Under the pieces are notes generated by a model, which was given only the letters and a program-made list of their open reading frames with translations, had not been told where the DNA came from and searched no databases. The position numbers were made by a program, and so were the translations under genes. 64,000 nt of DNA from Arthrobacter luteolus NBRC 107841 (lineage in GTDB: Bacteria; Actinomycetota; Actinomycetes; Actinomycetales; Micrococcaceae): assembly GCF_001552075.1 (NCBI RefSeq), contig NZ_BCQM01000009.1, forward strand, positions 62,001 to 126,000, written 5' to 3'. The stretch's first letter is position 1; every line of letters starts with the position of its first letter. Shown here one piece after another: positions 1-9,700 of the stretch.

Positions 1-967
1 TTATGGCCGTAGCGGGCTTAGCAGCGAGGCCACGCTCGACAACCTCACCGTGAACGCCAAGCACAGACGCCACCAGCAACAGCTCAGCGTTCTCATCGGG
101 TGTGATGACTCCGTCCGCCCATGCGGCCGTAACGAGTTGTTCCAGGTAGTAAGTGTGCAGCTCCATACAGCGTTGCCTCGGGATTCCAAGGCCCTCGGCG
201 AGGCTGACCAATTCTTGTTGCTCCGTATAGGAGAGGTGTCGATCAAGCATCGCCCGGTCAAGCAGTATCAAGTACTCCTCGTCTTCCTCAGCGCCGGTAA
301 ACTCAGGCATTTGTGCGGCGATCCGGTTCAGGAAGTGAGTCTTCTCGCCTGCAGGGGCGCCTCGGAGTACCTGACGCCGGGCGGTCGCCGCCGCGACGAG
401 TGGCCACTCCACCAAAGCAGCCGAACCCAGGTGCTTCTCCCAATCGTTTCGGGTGGGATCCATATCCAGATAACGGGCCAATAGACCCGCCGCGGCCTCG
501 GCATCGTCTCCGGCGGAGTGGGCGGTACCCGTGGGAACGCTTAGAAACTCGCAGCAGTGAGCAAGGGAACGGGCATTTCCGAAGACATAATCGTGCGAGA
601 GTTTCATGGTGCAGAGCCCGCTGAGGAAGAGCTCCGGAAGTGTACCGCCAGCACGGTCAAATTCGTGCCTCAAAAAGCCGGCATCGAATGAAAGGTTGTG
701 AGCCACAAGCACGTTTCCCTGGAACCGAGCTACAAGTTCAGGGACGACTTCGACGAAGGTCGGTGCATCCAGTATTTCTGCTGCTCTGATCCCATGGATG
801 GACTGCGGTCCCAGATCGCGCTGCGGATTAACCAACGTCTCCCAGCGGTCCAGGATCTGACCGGTGGGGGACACCGTTACGACCGCCACTTCAGCGATGC
901 GGTGGTGGTAGCGCGGGTTGAGCCCTGTGGTTTCCACATCAACAACGACGAAATTTGCTTCCGGCAA
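1..967 (-). CDS. DEDD (DnaQ-like) 3'-5' exonuclease with TerB-like C-terminus, partial
   Basis: The reading frame runs off the left edge of the window, so only the first 321 residues or so are visible. The N-terminal 170 residues show the three motifs of the DnaQ/RNase T exonuclease fold: DVETTGL near residue 9, AHNLSFDAGFL, and a closing HSAGDDAEAA. These residues bind two metal ions for 3'-5' removal of nucleotides. The part after about residue 230 has the pattern of a TerB-like helical domain (AAWADGVITPDE). The start is a TTG at 967-965, chosen because a strong ribosome site (ggagga, plus-strand 975-980) lies 7 bases upstream and the DVETTG motif follows directly. It is divergent from the helicase gene at 1174. 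The role could be DNA repair or defence; the neighbours favour the latter but do not prove it. Confidence 0.8.
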   Translation of the reverse strand, partial: MPEANFVVVDVETTGLNPRYHHRIAEVAVVTVSPTGQILDRWETLVNPQRDLGPQSIHGIRAAEILDAPTFVEVVPELVARFQGNVLVAHNLSFDAGFLRHEFDRAGGTLPELFLSGLCTMKLSHDYVFGNARSLAHCCEFLSVPTGTAHSAGDDAEAAAGLLARYLDMDPTRNDWEKHLGSAALVEWPLVAAATARRQVLRGAPAGEKTHFLNRIAAQMPEFTGAEEDEEYLILLDRAMLDRHLSYTEQQELVSLAEGLGIPRQRCMELHTYYLEQLVTAAWADGVITPDENAELLLVASVLGVHGEVVERGLAAKPATAI

Positions 968-1173
968 GGGTTATTCCTCCTACAGAATGACCCCTTCGAT
1001 CCCGGGGCTTTTATGCGGGCTCGCAGCAGACGCGCATATGGAACCCGGCCATAACGATACGACCCTTTTCAACCTCCGTATAACGATGTCTCTGAACCGT
1101 TACACAGACAGGGCTTGTGGGCCCTTGAGCTTGAGATCCATAGCGGTAGGATCGGAGACCGTACCCTTGTTGA

Positions 1174-4100
1174 ATGAGCATTTTGGGGGATAACAGTGGC
1201 GTCGTTCCAGGTCTATATGAGGAGCTGCATACTGGGCGTCTTAGAGGACAACTAGCTAACTACCCGGAACTAAACCCGATATTCGATTCTGTTCCGTCCA
1301 ACGAATCTCCGGATGTCCTCGCACAGCACATCGCGGAAAAGGTTCGTGATGTCTTGGCCAGCGCTAACCCAGAGGACCGGGTCATGGTCGCGAACAGAAT
1401 CCTGGCGGGCTTCTCAACAGACCTGATCGAACCAGGCCCCACCCAACTCCTGTCGCTCTTCCCCACGGACTCTCTAAGACGTCGCCAACTGCGCCGCCCC
1501 TCCACACCGCTCCGTAAGCCAGCGCTCCTGACCAACGGCAAAGACGATCCCAACCTGGCCGCCGAACTCCGTGCCGAAATGGGATCGGCCAACAGCGTTG
1601 ATCTGCTCTGTGCTTTCATCCGCTGGACCGGCCTCCGGCTCCTTGAACCGGCCTTGGAAGACCTCCGCGACCGAGGCATTCGAATCAGGGTCATTACCAG
1701 CACCTACATGGGAGCCACCGAGCGGCGGGCAATCGACGAACTGGTGCTCAAATACGGCGCCGAAGTCCGGATCAACTACGAAACCCACGCCACCCGCCTC
1801 CACGCGAAGGCATGGCTTTTCCGCCGCGACACCGGGTTCGACACGGCCTACGTCGGCAGCTCGAACCTCAGCGCACCGGCCATGCTGGACGGACTCGAAT
1901 GGAATGTGAAGCTCTCCTCCGTGGGAACCCCGGATCTGCTGCGCAAGTTTGAGGTCACCTTCGACAGCTACTGGGAACAACCGGGCTTCCAGCCCTACGA
2001 CCCGGAGACCGACGGCGACCGGCTGAACGCGGCACTGGCCCGCAATGGCGGCCGCACTACTGCCCGCCCGGACAGCACCACAGGACTGGAGATCCAGCCG
2101 TATCTGCACCAGCAGGAAATGCTGGAGAACCTCGAAGCGGCACGCACGGTCAACGACGAGCACCGGAACCTGCTTGTGGCAGCAACCGGGACCGGCAAGA
2201 CCGTCATCGCGGCGCTGGATTACAAACGGCTCTGCGAACGCGAAGGCCGCGACCTGACGCTGCTCTTCGTTGCCCACCGCCAGGAAATCCTTAAGCAGTC
2301 GCTGCGGACCTATCGGGATGTGCTGCAGAAGGGCTCTTTCGGCGAACTATGGGTGGGTGACCACAAACCCGCCCAGTTCAAAAACGTCTTTGCGAGCGTT
2401 CAGTCACTTTCGGCGCTGGGAATGGAGAATATCGCGCCGGACCAGTTCGACGTCGTCGTCATTGACGAGTTCCACCATGCCGAAGCCCAGACCTACCGCC
2501 GGCTCCTGGACCAGCTGCGTCCGCAGGAACTGCTGGGCCTTACGGCCACCCCTGAGCGCGGCGACGGCGTGAACGTTGCGGACCAGTTCTTCGAGGGCCG
2601 CATTGCCGGTGAGCTGCGGCTGTGGGATGCGCTCGACGCCGATCTGCTGGTGCCGTTCCACTACTTTGGCGTGGCTGACAACGTCGATCTGAGCCAGGTC
2701 GAATGGAAGCGCGGCGCCTATGACACCACCCAGCTGGACGCGCTTTATACGGGTAACGATGCCCGTGCCGCCAAGGTCATCAGCGAACTCCGGGACAAGG
2801 TCACGTCCACCAGTGACATGCGTGCCCTGGGCTTCTGCGTGTCCGTGCAGCATGCCCATTACATGGCGGAGGTTTTCAACCGTGCCGGCATCACTTCCCA
2901 GGCGGTCTCCGGCGACACGCCTGAGGCGGAACGTGCGGAGGCGCTGCGGCGGCTGCGCACCCGGGAACTGAACTGCCTGTTCGCCGTCGACCTCTTCAAT
3001 GAAGGACTCGACCTGCCGGAGATCGACACGATTCTGATGCTGCGGCCCACGCACAGCGCGACGGTGTTCCTCCAGCAGCTCGGCCGGGGACTCCGGCGGG
3101 CGAAGGACAAAGCCGTGCTGACGGTGCTGGACTACATCGGCCAGCAGCGCCGCGAGTTCCGGTTCGATGCCAAGCTGCGGGCGCTGACCGGGCTGCGCCG
3201 GAAAGCACTGGAGAAAGCTGTGGAGGAGGGCTTCCCGTTCCTGCCCTCGGGGTCGCAGATCATTCTGGACCGGGTGGCGCAGCAGACGGTACTGAACAAC
3301 ATCCGGGAACAGCTGCGCGTCAACCGGAAGCAGCTCGTGGCTGAAGTCCGATCCTACGGGGAGCACCTACTGGAGGACTATCTCCGGGAGTCCGGGCGGG
3401 ACCTGCCCGACGTGTACCGCAAGACAGGCGATTCCTGGACGTCTCTGATCCGGGAGGCAGGGCTCGTGGATATCGGCTATGCCGACGACGCTGTGCTGGC
3501 GTCTGAGCGAGGAGAGTCGCCGTTCGAGGAGGATCTGCTTCGGCGGATGACGGCGATGCTCTGCATCGATGACCCTGAACGGGCGGACACCTACTCGCGA
3601 CTCATGTCCGACGGCGCGCTTCGGTACGAGGAGCTCAGCGCCCGTGAGCAGACGCTGGCGCGGATGCTGTTCTTCGCGCTGTGGCCCAGCGGGGGAGGGT
3701 TCGCGTCATACGACGAGGGACTCGATGTTCTGCGGAGTTACCCGTTGGTCTGTGCGGAGATCCGGCAGCTGGCTGCCCTGGGGGTGCAGCGATCACGGTA
3801 TGCCCCGAAAGGTCTTGGTCTGGGACTGCAGCAGATGCCGCTGTACTCGCACGCCACCTACCGGCGGGAGGAAGTCCTGGCCGCGTTGGGGTACTTTGCG
3901 CTGGGCGGCAAGACCAGCCACCGCGAAGGCGTCGCTTGGTGTGCGGAGATGAAGACCGATGCGTTCTTCGTGACCCTGGAGAAGGACGAAAAGGAACGCG
4001 CGGCGTCGATCATGTACAGGGACTATGCGATGAGTCCTGAGGTGTTCCACTGGGAGTCGCAGAACGCGGCGTCTCCCGAAAGCACGACCGGCCAGCGGTA

Positions 4101-4305
4101 CATTAACCACAAGTCTCTGGGGTCGAAGGTTCTGCTCTTCACCCGGCCCCGGCAGCGGGACGAGAACGGGATGACGATGCCGTACACCTGCATCGGGCAG
4201 CTGGACTACATGTCTCATTCCGGGTCGAAGCCGGTGGCTATTGTGTGGAAGCTGCACCGGGCGATGCCGGCGGATGTCTATGTCGAGGCTAGTGCTGTGG
4301 CGTAA
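1174..4305 (+). CDS. PLD-nuclease / DExH helicase with DUF3427 C-terminal domain
   Basis: This 1043-residue protein joins three parts. An N-terminal phospholipase-D-like nuclease domain carries HAKAWLF at about residue 210 followed by GSSNLS, a single HxK half-motif that normally needs dimerisation. A superfamily 2 helicase core follows, with Walker A ATGTGKT near residue 337, DEFHH near 431, a TATPERGDG motif III and a helicase C domain ending in QQLGRGLRR. The last 170 residues match the DUF3427 pattern (SHREGVAW, then SLGSKVLLFTR). Proteins of this layout are usually annotated as type III restriction R-like helicases, and many sit in defence islands; the cellular target is unknown. No partner methyltransferase is adjacent. 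The ATG start has a weak ribosome site, so the exact N-terminus is uncertain. Confidence 0.85.
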   Translation: MSILGDNSGVVPGLYEELHTGRLRGQLANYPELNPIFDSVPSNESPDVLAQHIAEKVRDVLASANPEDRVMVANRILAGFSTDLIEPGPTQLLSLFPTDSLRRRQLRRPSTPLRKPALLTNGKDDPNLAAELRAEMGSANSVDLLCAFIRWTGLRLLEPALEDLRDRGIRIRVITSTYMGATERRAIDELVLKYGAEVRINYETHATRLHAKAWLFRRDTGFDTAYVGSSNLSAPAMLDGLEWNVKLSSVGTPDLLRKFEVTFDSYWEQPGFQPYDPETDGDRLNAALARNGGRTTARPDSTTGLEIQPYLHQQEMLENLEAARTVNDEHRNLLVAATGTGKTVIAALDYKRLCEREGRDLTLLFVAHRQEILKQSLRTYRDVLQKGSFGELWVGDHKPAQFKNVFASVQSLSALGMENIAPDQFDVVVIDEFHHAEAQTYRRLLDQLRPQELLGLTATPERGDGVNVADQFFEGRIAGELRLWDALDADLLVPFHYFGVADNVDLSQVEWKRGAYDTTQLDALYTGNDARAAKVISELRDKVTSTSDMRALGFCVSVQHAHYMAEVFNRAGITSQAVSGDTPEAERAEALRRLRTRELNCLFAVDLFNEGLDLPEIDTILMLRPTHSATVFLQQLGRGLRRAKDKAVLTVLDYIGQQRREFRFDAKLRALTGLRRKALEKAVEEGFPFLPSGSQIILDRVAQQTVLNNIREQLRVNRKQLVAEVRSYGEHLLEDYLRESGRDLPDVYRKTGDSWTSLIREAGLVDIGYADDAVLASERGESPFEEDLLRRMTAMLCIDDPERADTYSRLMSDGALRYEELSAREQTLARMLFFALWPSGGGFASYDEGLDVLRSYPLVCAEIRQLAALGVQRSRYAPKGLGLGLQQMPLYSHATYRREEVLAALGYFALGGKTSHREGVAWCAEMKTDAFFVTLEKDEKERAASIMYRDYAMSPEVFHWESQNAASPESTTGQRYINHKSLGSKVLLFTRPRQRDENGMTMPYTCIGQLDYMSHSGSKPVAIVWKLHRAMPADVYVEASAVA

Positions 4306-4662
4306 TAGCGCCCAGGAGACATTTTCCTCTGTGGGTGCGACATCTGAGCTCCCCGGCAAAATGGGTAGCTAGCACCGGATCGTAAGCTAATGTTTCTTCG
4401 ATTCGTTCGCCAATGTGGAACGACAGGCATTGCCGGCCAGCAATGCCACCTCGGATTTGCATGACCTAGACGTGGGGCCGGTGAGCGGACCGCTGCTTTT
4501 GCTGTTCGATTGCTCGCTAGTTTTCCAGTGCACGTGGATGCTCCACGTGTGATCCTGGAACGGAGAATCGAGTAACGACACGCGTGCGCTTAAATCTTGT
4601 GGCCTGTCGTTATTCCAATATGCTAGGAAGGTCATCCATGACCGAATAAGGGGAAAACAATC
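4306..4662. other. 357-base interval without a convincing gene
   Basis: The interval between the helicase gene and the ParB-like gene is noticeably richer in A and T than the rest of the window. A 104-codon minus-strand frame across it has no recognisable protein features and overlaps the start of the next gene, so it is not called. The one structured element is a nested inverted repeat at 4523-4560. The promoter of the ParB-like/Mrr-like pair must lie in its right half. Confidence 0.6.
4523..4560. repeat. nested inverted repeat (CACGTGGA-tgc-TCCACGTG)
   Basis: An inner perfect 8-base stem, CACGTGGA/TCCACGTG with a 3-base loop (4531-4549), is enclosed by TTCCAG at 4523-4528 and its complement CTGGAA at 4555-4560. 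No T-run follows on either strand, so a simple terminator is not obvious. It could be a protein-binding site for the downstream ParB-like gene, which starts about 100 bases further on, or an RNA hairpin. Confidence 0.6.
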
Positions 4663-5757
4663 TTGGAAACTTATGAACCGCTTAGTGTCCAGCTGAGCCA
4701 ATTATTACTTGACCCCAATAACTACAGATTCAAGGGAGAAGCAGGCAGGCCATTAGTTGCGGATAAAAAATTTATCGATCCGACAGTGCAGCTGAAAACA
4801 AGCGAACGATTGGTTCGGGACGGCGTGTCCGACCTTAAGAAGTCGGTCCTGTCCAACGGATACCTGCCAGTGGAACGAATTGTAGTTAAAAAGTACGACC
4901 ATAACCCAAAGGATGAGCAGTTTTACGTCGTCCTAGAAGGGAACCGTCGGGTAGCCACCTTGCGAGAGATACAGAAAGACGGAGAATCTGGGGTTGAGAT
5001 CCCAGACGGAGTCGTCGCGACTCTCGAGAAAGTCCCTGTGATTCTGTTGACCACGGATGACCCAAGCGCTTACCTAACAATAATGGGAGTACGGCATGTG
5101 GGAGGAATTAAAGAATGGGGTGGATACCAAAGCGCGAAGCTCGTCTTCGAGCTTCGAAATGACCACTCGTTGACAACACAGCAAGTGGCTTCCAAGTTGG
5201 GGCTGAGCGCCCTGGAAGTGAATCGCCGCTTCAGAGCATTTCAAGCGGTAGAAGAGATGCGCCTGAACGAGGACTACGGTGACTACGTCACGACGGAGCT
5301 CTATCCCCTATTCCATGAAGCCCTATCGACTCCTAAAGTTAGGACATGGTTGGGATGGAACGAGAACGAAAGCAGGACCGAAAACGAGGAGCATCGAAAC
5401 GTTTTTTACTCACTGATTTCCCCCCATCATGATGAGGACCAGAAACAGAGACCGCCAAAAATTATCTCGTACTCTCAGGTTCGTGAGATGAAGTCCCTGT
5501 TGGACAACGAAGAGGCTTACGAATCTCTGCTCGACCCGGATAAATCCTTTAGCGATGCTGTGGCCCTCGTGAAGGCCGATCAGGCGTCACGTGACTGGAT
5601 CTCCAAAGTGAAGGCGGCAAGTAAATCACTGGAACATGTTGGGATCATGCAAATCAAGAATCTAGCAGACAGAGAAGTTGCGCAGTTAAAGGAACTTCGT
5701 CAGGTGACTGAGTCGATTCTGGAGACCCACGAGGCCTCAGTTCTAAAGTCGCGATGA
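4663..5757 (+). CDS. ParB/Srx-fold N-terminal domain protein with HTH, partner of Mrr-like nuclease
   Basis: A 364-residue protein. Residues about 60-105 have the ParB/sulfiredoxin-like core, with EGNRRVATL at 92-100 in the place of the ParB box II nucleotide-binding motif. A helix-turn-helix-like stretch (TTQQVASKLGLSALEVNRRF) follows near residues 170-190, and the C-terminus is helical and charged. True chromosomal ParB proteins sit with ParA, which is absent here. ParB-fold domains also act as nucleotide sensors in restriction-type proteins such as SspE and DndB relatives. The TTG start is supported by an aagggg ribosome site 9-10 bases upstream. The stop overlaps the start of the nuclease gene (ATGA), implying translational coupling and a joint function. 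Base composition is well below that of the neighbouring metabolic genes, suggesting transfer. Confidence 0.65.
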   Translation: METYEPLSVQLSQLLLDPNNYRFKGEAGRPLVADKKFIDPTVQLKTSERLVRDGVSDLKKSVLSNGYLPVERIVVKKYDHNPKDEQFYVVLEGNRRVATLREIQKDGESGVEIPDGVVATLEKVPVILLTTDDPSAYLTIMGVRHVGGIKEWGGYQSAKLVFELRNDHSLTTQQVASKLGLSALEVNRRFRAFQAVEEMRLNEDYGDYVTTELYPLFHEALSTPKVRTWLGWNENESRTENEEHRNVFYSLISPHHDEDQKQRPPKIISYSQVREMKSLLDNEEAYESLLDPDKSFSDAVALVKADQASRDWISKVKAASKSLEHVGIMQIKNLADREVAQLKELRQVTESILETHEASVLKSR

Positions 5758-6629
5758 CGAGGGGTTTGCGCCAGAAAGTCGTCCAGTACATAGCGTTGTC
5801 GTGGCCACTGGACGCAGCCCCGCAGCGGTTGGAGGAGATCATATATCAGGTCGCTATTGATCGTTTTGGAACCGCAGAGGCGCTTGCGGCGGAGTTTGCC
5901 GAGAGTCATACGGGGCAGGCGAAAACAGAGCTGACGGAGACACTCACCCTAGCGGACCAGCGTGCGTTGCCGTGCAGGTTCGCTTTCAATGAGAAATCTA
6001 GCGGGTACCTTCAAGGAAGCTCGTTCATTCAGGTAGGCGATGACGAGTCAACTCGACGAGCCAAAGAAAGGCGTTTGCACTACGATTCTTACGAGGAATT
6101 CCTGAAGAATTTGCGGTGGGAGGAGTTTGAAGCCTGTTGCCGCGGCATTCTCGACCAACTGGGTTGTCCTGCTCCCAAACTGACCGCTCTTAGCGGTGAT
6201 CAGGGTATCGATTTCTTTGGCCAGCTATCACTCCGCGCTCGACTCGGTAATGAAAGTGTTCTGCCCAGTGTGGACTCGATGTTGAATGTCTGGATGGTTG
6301 GTCAGGCGAAACATTACCAAAAAACTCAGGTCTCTACACCTGATCTTCGAGAACTCGTCGGCTCGGTTCAACTTGCGCGGGCTAAGGCTTTTGCCGATGG
6401 CGGCGTCGCTCTTCGAGACCTTGACATGAAGGTATGCGACCCTGTTTTTTATTTATTTTTTACAACTGGGACAATAAGCCGCGACGGTTATCGTCTGTTG
6501 GATACAAGTGGGATGATAAGTATGAATGGAGCCCAAATTGCTGCATTTCTGGCCGACAATGGTGTAGGCATGATTGACGGTGTCTTTGAAACAGCCACGG
6601 CGAGTGCTTGGATAAATCGATACCGATAA
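5754..6629 (+). CDS. Mrr-like PD-(D/E)XK restriction endonuclease
   Basis: A 291-residue protein whose second half fits the Mrr_cat restriction-endonuclease fold: WEEFEACCRGILDQLG as the leading helix, SGDQGIDFFG at 147-156 with the metal-binding Asp153, and VGQAKHYQ with Gln184-x-Lys186 replacing the usual E-x-K. Mrr-type enzymes cut modified or foreign DNA. The first 110 residues do not match a known domain and may contact the ParB-like partner or DNA. It starts inside the stop codon of that partner. Low GC matches its partner and differs from the flanks. The gene ends convergent to hsdR. No methyltransferase is coupled to it, so it is not a classical type II pair. Confidence 0.7.
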   Translation: MTRGLRQKVVQYIALSWPLDAAPQRLEEIIYQVAIDRFGTAEALAAEFAESHTGQAKTELTETLTLADQRALPCRFAFNEKSSGYLQGSSFIQVGDDESTRRAKERRLHYDSYEEFLKNLRWEEFEACCRGILDQLGCPAPKLTALSGDQGIDFFGQLSLRARLGNESVLPSVDSMLNVWMVGQAKHYQKTQVSTPDLRELVGSVQLARAKAFADGGVALRDLDMKVCDPVFYLFFTTGTISRDGYRLLDTSGMISMNGAQIAAFLADNGVGMIDGVFETATASAWINRYR

Positions 6630-6750
6630 CAAGTTCTTGCTCTTTAGTGATGGCTATCATCGGTTCTAGACCTAGCGATCGACATTACCGGTCGGGGATG
6701 TCCGAGTAGATCAGGCTCAGGAAACGGACTCCCTGACGAAGAGCTTCCGG

Positions 6751-9700
6751 TTAGTCACTCCTGACTGTGCTGAGCCCAAAGAACCGGTCAAAGTACTCGC
6801 CGAGTTTCCCCAGCACGCGCTGCTTCTTCTCACCGAGCCCGCCGGTGGGAGCGAAACGCGACACCGGTGGCAGGACCTTGGTGAGCGCTGGACCCGCGAC
6901 TTGGATGCTGCCGTCGCTAAAGGCCATGTCGATGAACGTCCGCGTGGCATCCGCGCGGAGATTCTCAGCCTCGATGATCTTCTCGAGCTCGCTTTCGCGG
7001 CGTTCGTTGATGAAGGCCTGCCAGTCCTCATCGATTTCACCGGTGATCGAAACCCGATCAATGAACGCTTCCACCAGGTCCTTCTTGTTGCGCAGGGTCG
7101 GACTGGCATCGACGGCACGGGTGATTTCGGCCCGGATCTCCTTGTCCTCGCCATCCCCGCGCTGCTCGCGGTATTTCTGGACGAGCACGAGGATGTAGTC
7201 AACGTTGATTTCGACCTGCTTGATCAGCTCAATTTCGAAGACGACATCGTCGTTGATTTTCTCCTTGTCCGCAGTCTTTTCCTTGCGGAACTCCGCATAC
7301 AGATCCAAGTAAACGCTGCGGTAGTCCTGGCCCTGACGGTCCGTGAGGATCTCGTTGCCGGTGAACTCATCAAAGGAGGTGAGAATGTTCTGCAGGCGCA
7401 GGATCGCACCGAACAGAGCAATGAATTCCTTCTGGGCTGATTCTCCGGTGATCGGCGACCCGAGGGGATAGGCAGCGAGAAGCTCGTCCACTTTCTCCTG
7501 GTATTCGCTGTAGTACTCCGGGTACGGCTTCAGGAGGACGACGCCGCGCGCATCCTTGTTGCCGAACAGCGCAATTGCGTCGTTGGTCTGCTCCTCGAGG
7601 TCCCGGAAGGAGACGATACTTCCGTACGTCTTCACCGAGTTGAGGATCCGGTTGGTCCGGGAGAAAGCCTGTATGAGCCCGTGGGCTCGGAGATTCTTAT
7701 CCACGAACAGGGTGTTCATCGTCGTGGCGTCGAACCCGGTCAGGAACATATTGACGACGATGACGAGGTCGATCTCCCGCTGCTTTAGCCGGAGCGACAG
7801 ATCCTTGTAGTAGTTCTGGAACCGGTCGGCAGTGGTATCGAACGAAGTGCCGAACATCGCGTTGTAGTCGGCGATGGCGTCTTCTAGAAAGGACCGAGCA
7901 TCATTGCTCAGGTGTCCTGTATCGAACTCTTCTTCATCGAGCGCGCCGTCTTCCACAGCGTCGTTCGCGCCATAGGAGTAGATCAGGCCGACCTTCAGCT
8001 TCCGGTCCGAAGGGAGATCCTTCTGCTGGGCCTGGAACTCCTGGTAGTACCGTCGTGCCGCCGGAATTGACGCCGTCGCGAAGAGCGCATTGAATCCGCG
8101 GACTCGCTTCTCGCCCAGTGTGTAGGCCTCGGCGCGTTTTGTCTTCTGGTCGAAGTGTTCGAGGGTGTACCCCACGATCTTGCGGACCCGCTCCGGGGCA
8201 AGCAAAGCCGTTTCAGTGTCGATCGCGGAGACCTGCTTGTCGGCCACATTGCCGACCCTGACCGTATTTACGTAGTCGATGCGGAACGGCAGGACATTCT
8301 TGTCCGTGATTGCATCCACGATGGTGTAGGTATGCAGCTTCTCGCCGAACGCCTGCTCGGTGGTCCGCAATTTTGGGTTTCCGCCACTGCCGGCGTTCTC
8401 GGCAAAGATCGGCGTCCCTGTGAAGCCGAACAGGTTGTAGCGCTTGAAAGCTTTGGTGATGGCGGTGTGCATGTCGCCGAACTGGGAGCGGTGGCACTCG
8501 TCGAAAATGATAACCACGTGCCCGTTGTAAATGGCGTGGCCCTTGTTGGCGTTGATGAAGGTCGAGAGCTTCTGGATTGTCGTAATGATGATCCGAGCGC
8601 CGGGGTCCTCGAGCTGCTTCTTCAGGACAGCCGTCGACGTATTCGAGTTCGCTGCACCCTTCTCGAATCGGTCGTACTCCCGCATCGTCTGGTAGTCGAG
8701 GTCCTTGCGGTCGACGACGAACAGCACCTTGTCCACCGACGGCATCTTTGATGCCAGCTGGGCTGCCTTAAACGATGTAAGCGTTTTGCCCGAACCGGTG
8801 GTGTGCCAGACATAGCCGCCAGCCGCAGTCGTACCGAGCTGTTTGTAGTTAGCGGAGATCTCGATCTTCTGAAGGATCCGCTCGGTCCCGACGATTTGAT
8901 ACGGGCGCATGACCAGCAGCATGCGGTCGGCCGTGAGCACGCAGTATTTGGTCAGAATGTTCAGCAGCGTGTGCTTGGCGAAGAACGTCTTGGCGAAGGC
9001 CGTCAGGTCTTGGATGGGCTTGTTCTGCGCGTCGGCCCACCACGAAGTGAATTCGAAGGAGTTCGATGTTTTGCGGACGCGCTTCTTGCCCGTCATCTCG
9101 TTGATGTGCTGGCGGCGAGTGGTGTTGGAATAGTACTTGGTCAACGTGCCGTTGGAGATGACGAACAGCTGAACGTACTCGAACAGGCCGGAGCCTGCCC
9201 AGAAGCTGTCGCGCTGGTACCTGTCGATCTGGTTGAAGGCCTCGCGGATATCCACGCCGCGGCGCTTGAGCTCGATGTGGACCATGGGCAGACCGTTGAC
9301 CAGCACAGTGACGTCGTACCGGTTGGCATAGTTGCCGCCGCTCCCTCCTTGGGGAGTCTCATACTGGTTGATGACCTGCAGCCGGTTGTTGTGAACGTTC
9401 GGCTTGTCCAGCAGCAGAATGTTTTTGACCGATCCGTCATCACGGGTCAACAGCTGAACATGATCCTCCTGTATGCGCACCGTCTTCTCGACAATGCCTT
9501 CGTTTGCTCCTGCCAGGCGCTGGGTGAAGAACTGCTCCCACTCGGTGTCCGAGAACGTGATGTGATTCAGCGTTTCCAGCTGGGCCCGGAGGTTGGAGGT
9601 GAGCTGCGCCTCGGAAGTGATGGGCAGATACTCATAAGCCTGCGACTCAAGGAGCCGGATCAGCTCGCGTTCGAGGTCTGACTCGGACTGGTAGGCGCTC

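Noticed and set aside
4387-4701. A 104-codon minus-strand frame in the interval before the ParB-like gene
   Set aside because: It overlaps the start of the ParB-like gene, shows no domain, signal or hydrophobic pattern, and has no ribosome site; the AT-rich composition alone explains an open frame.
4663-5757. The ParB-like gene as a chromosome or plasmid partition protein
   Set aside because: There is no ParA, no parS-like site cluster and no replication gene nearby, and the gene is coupled to a nuclease.
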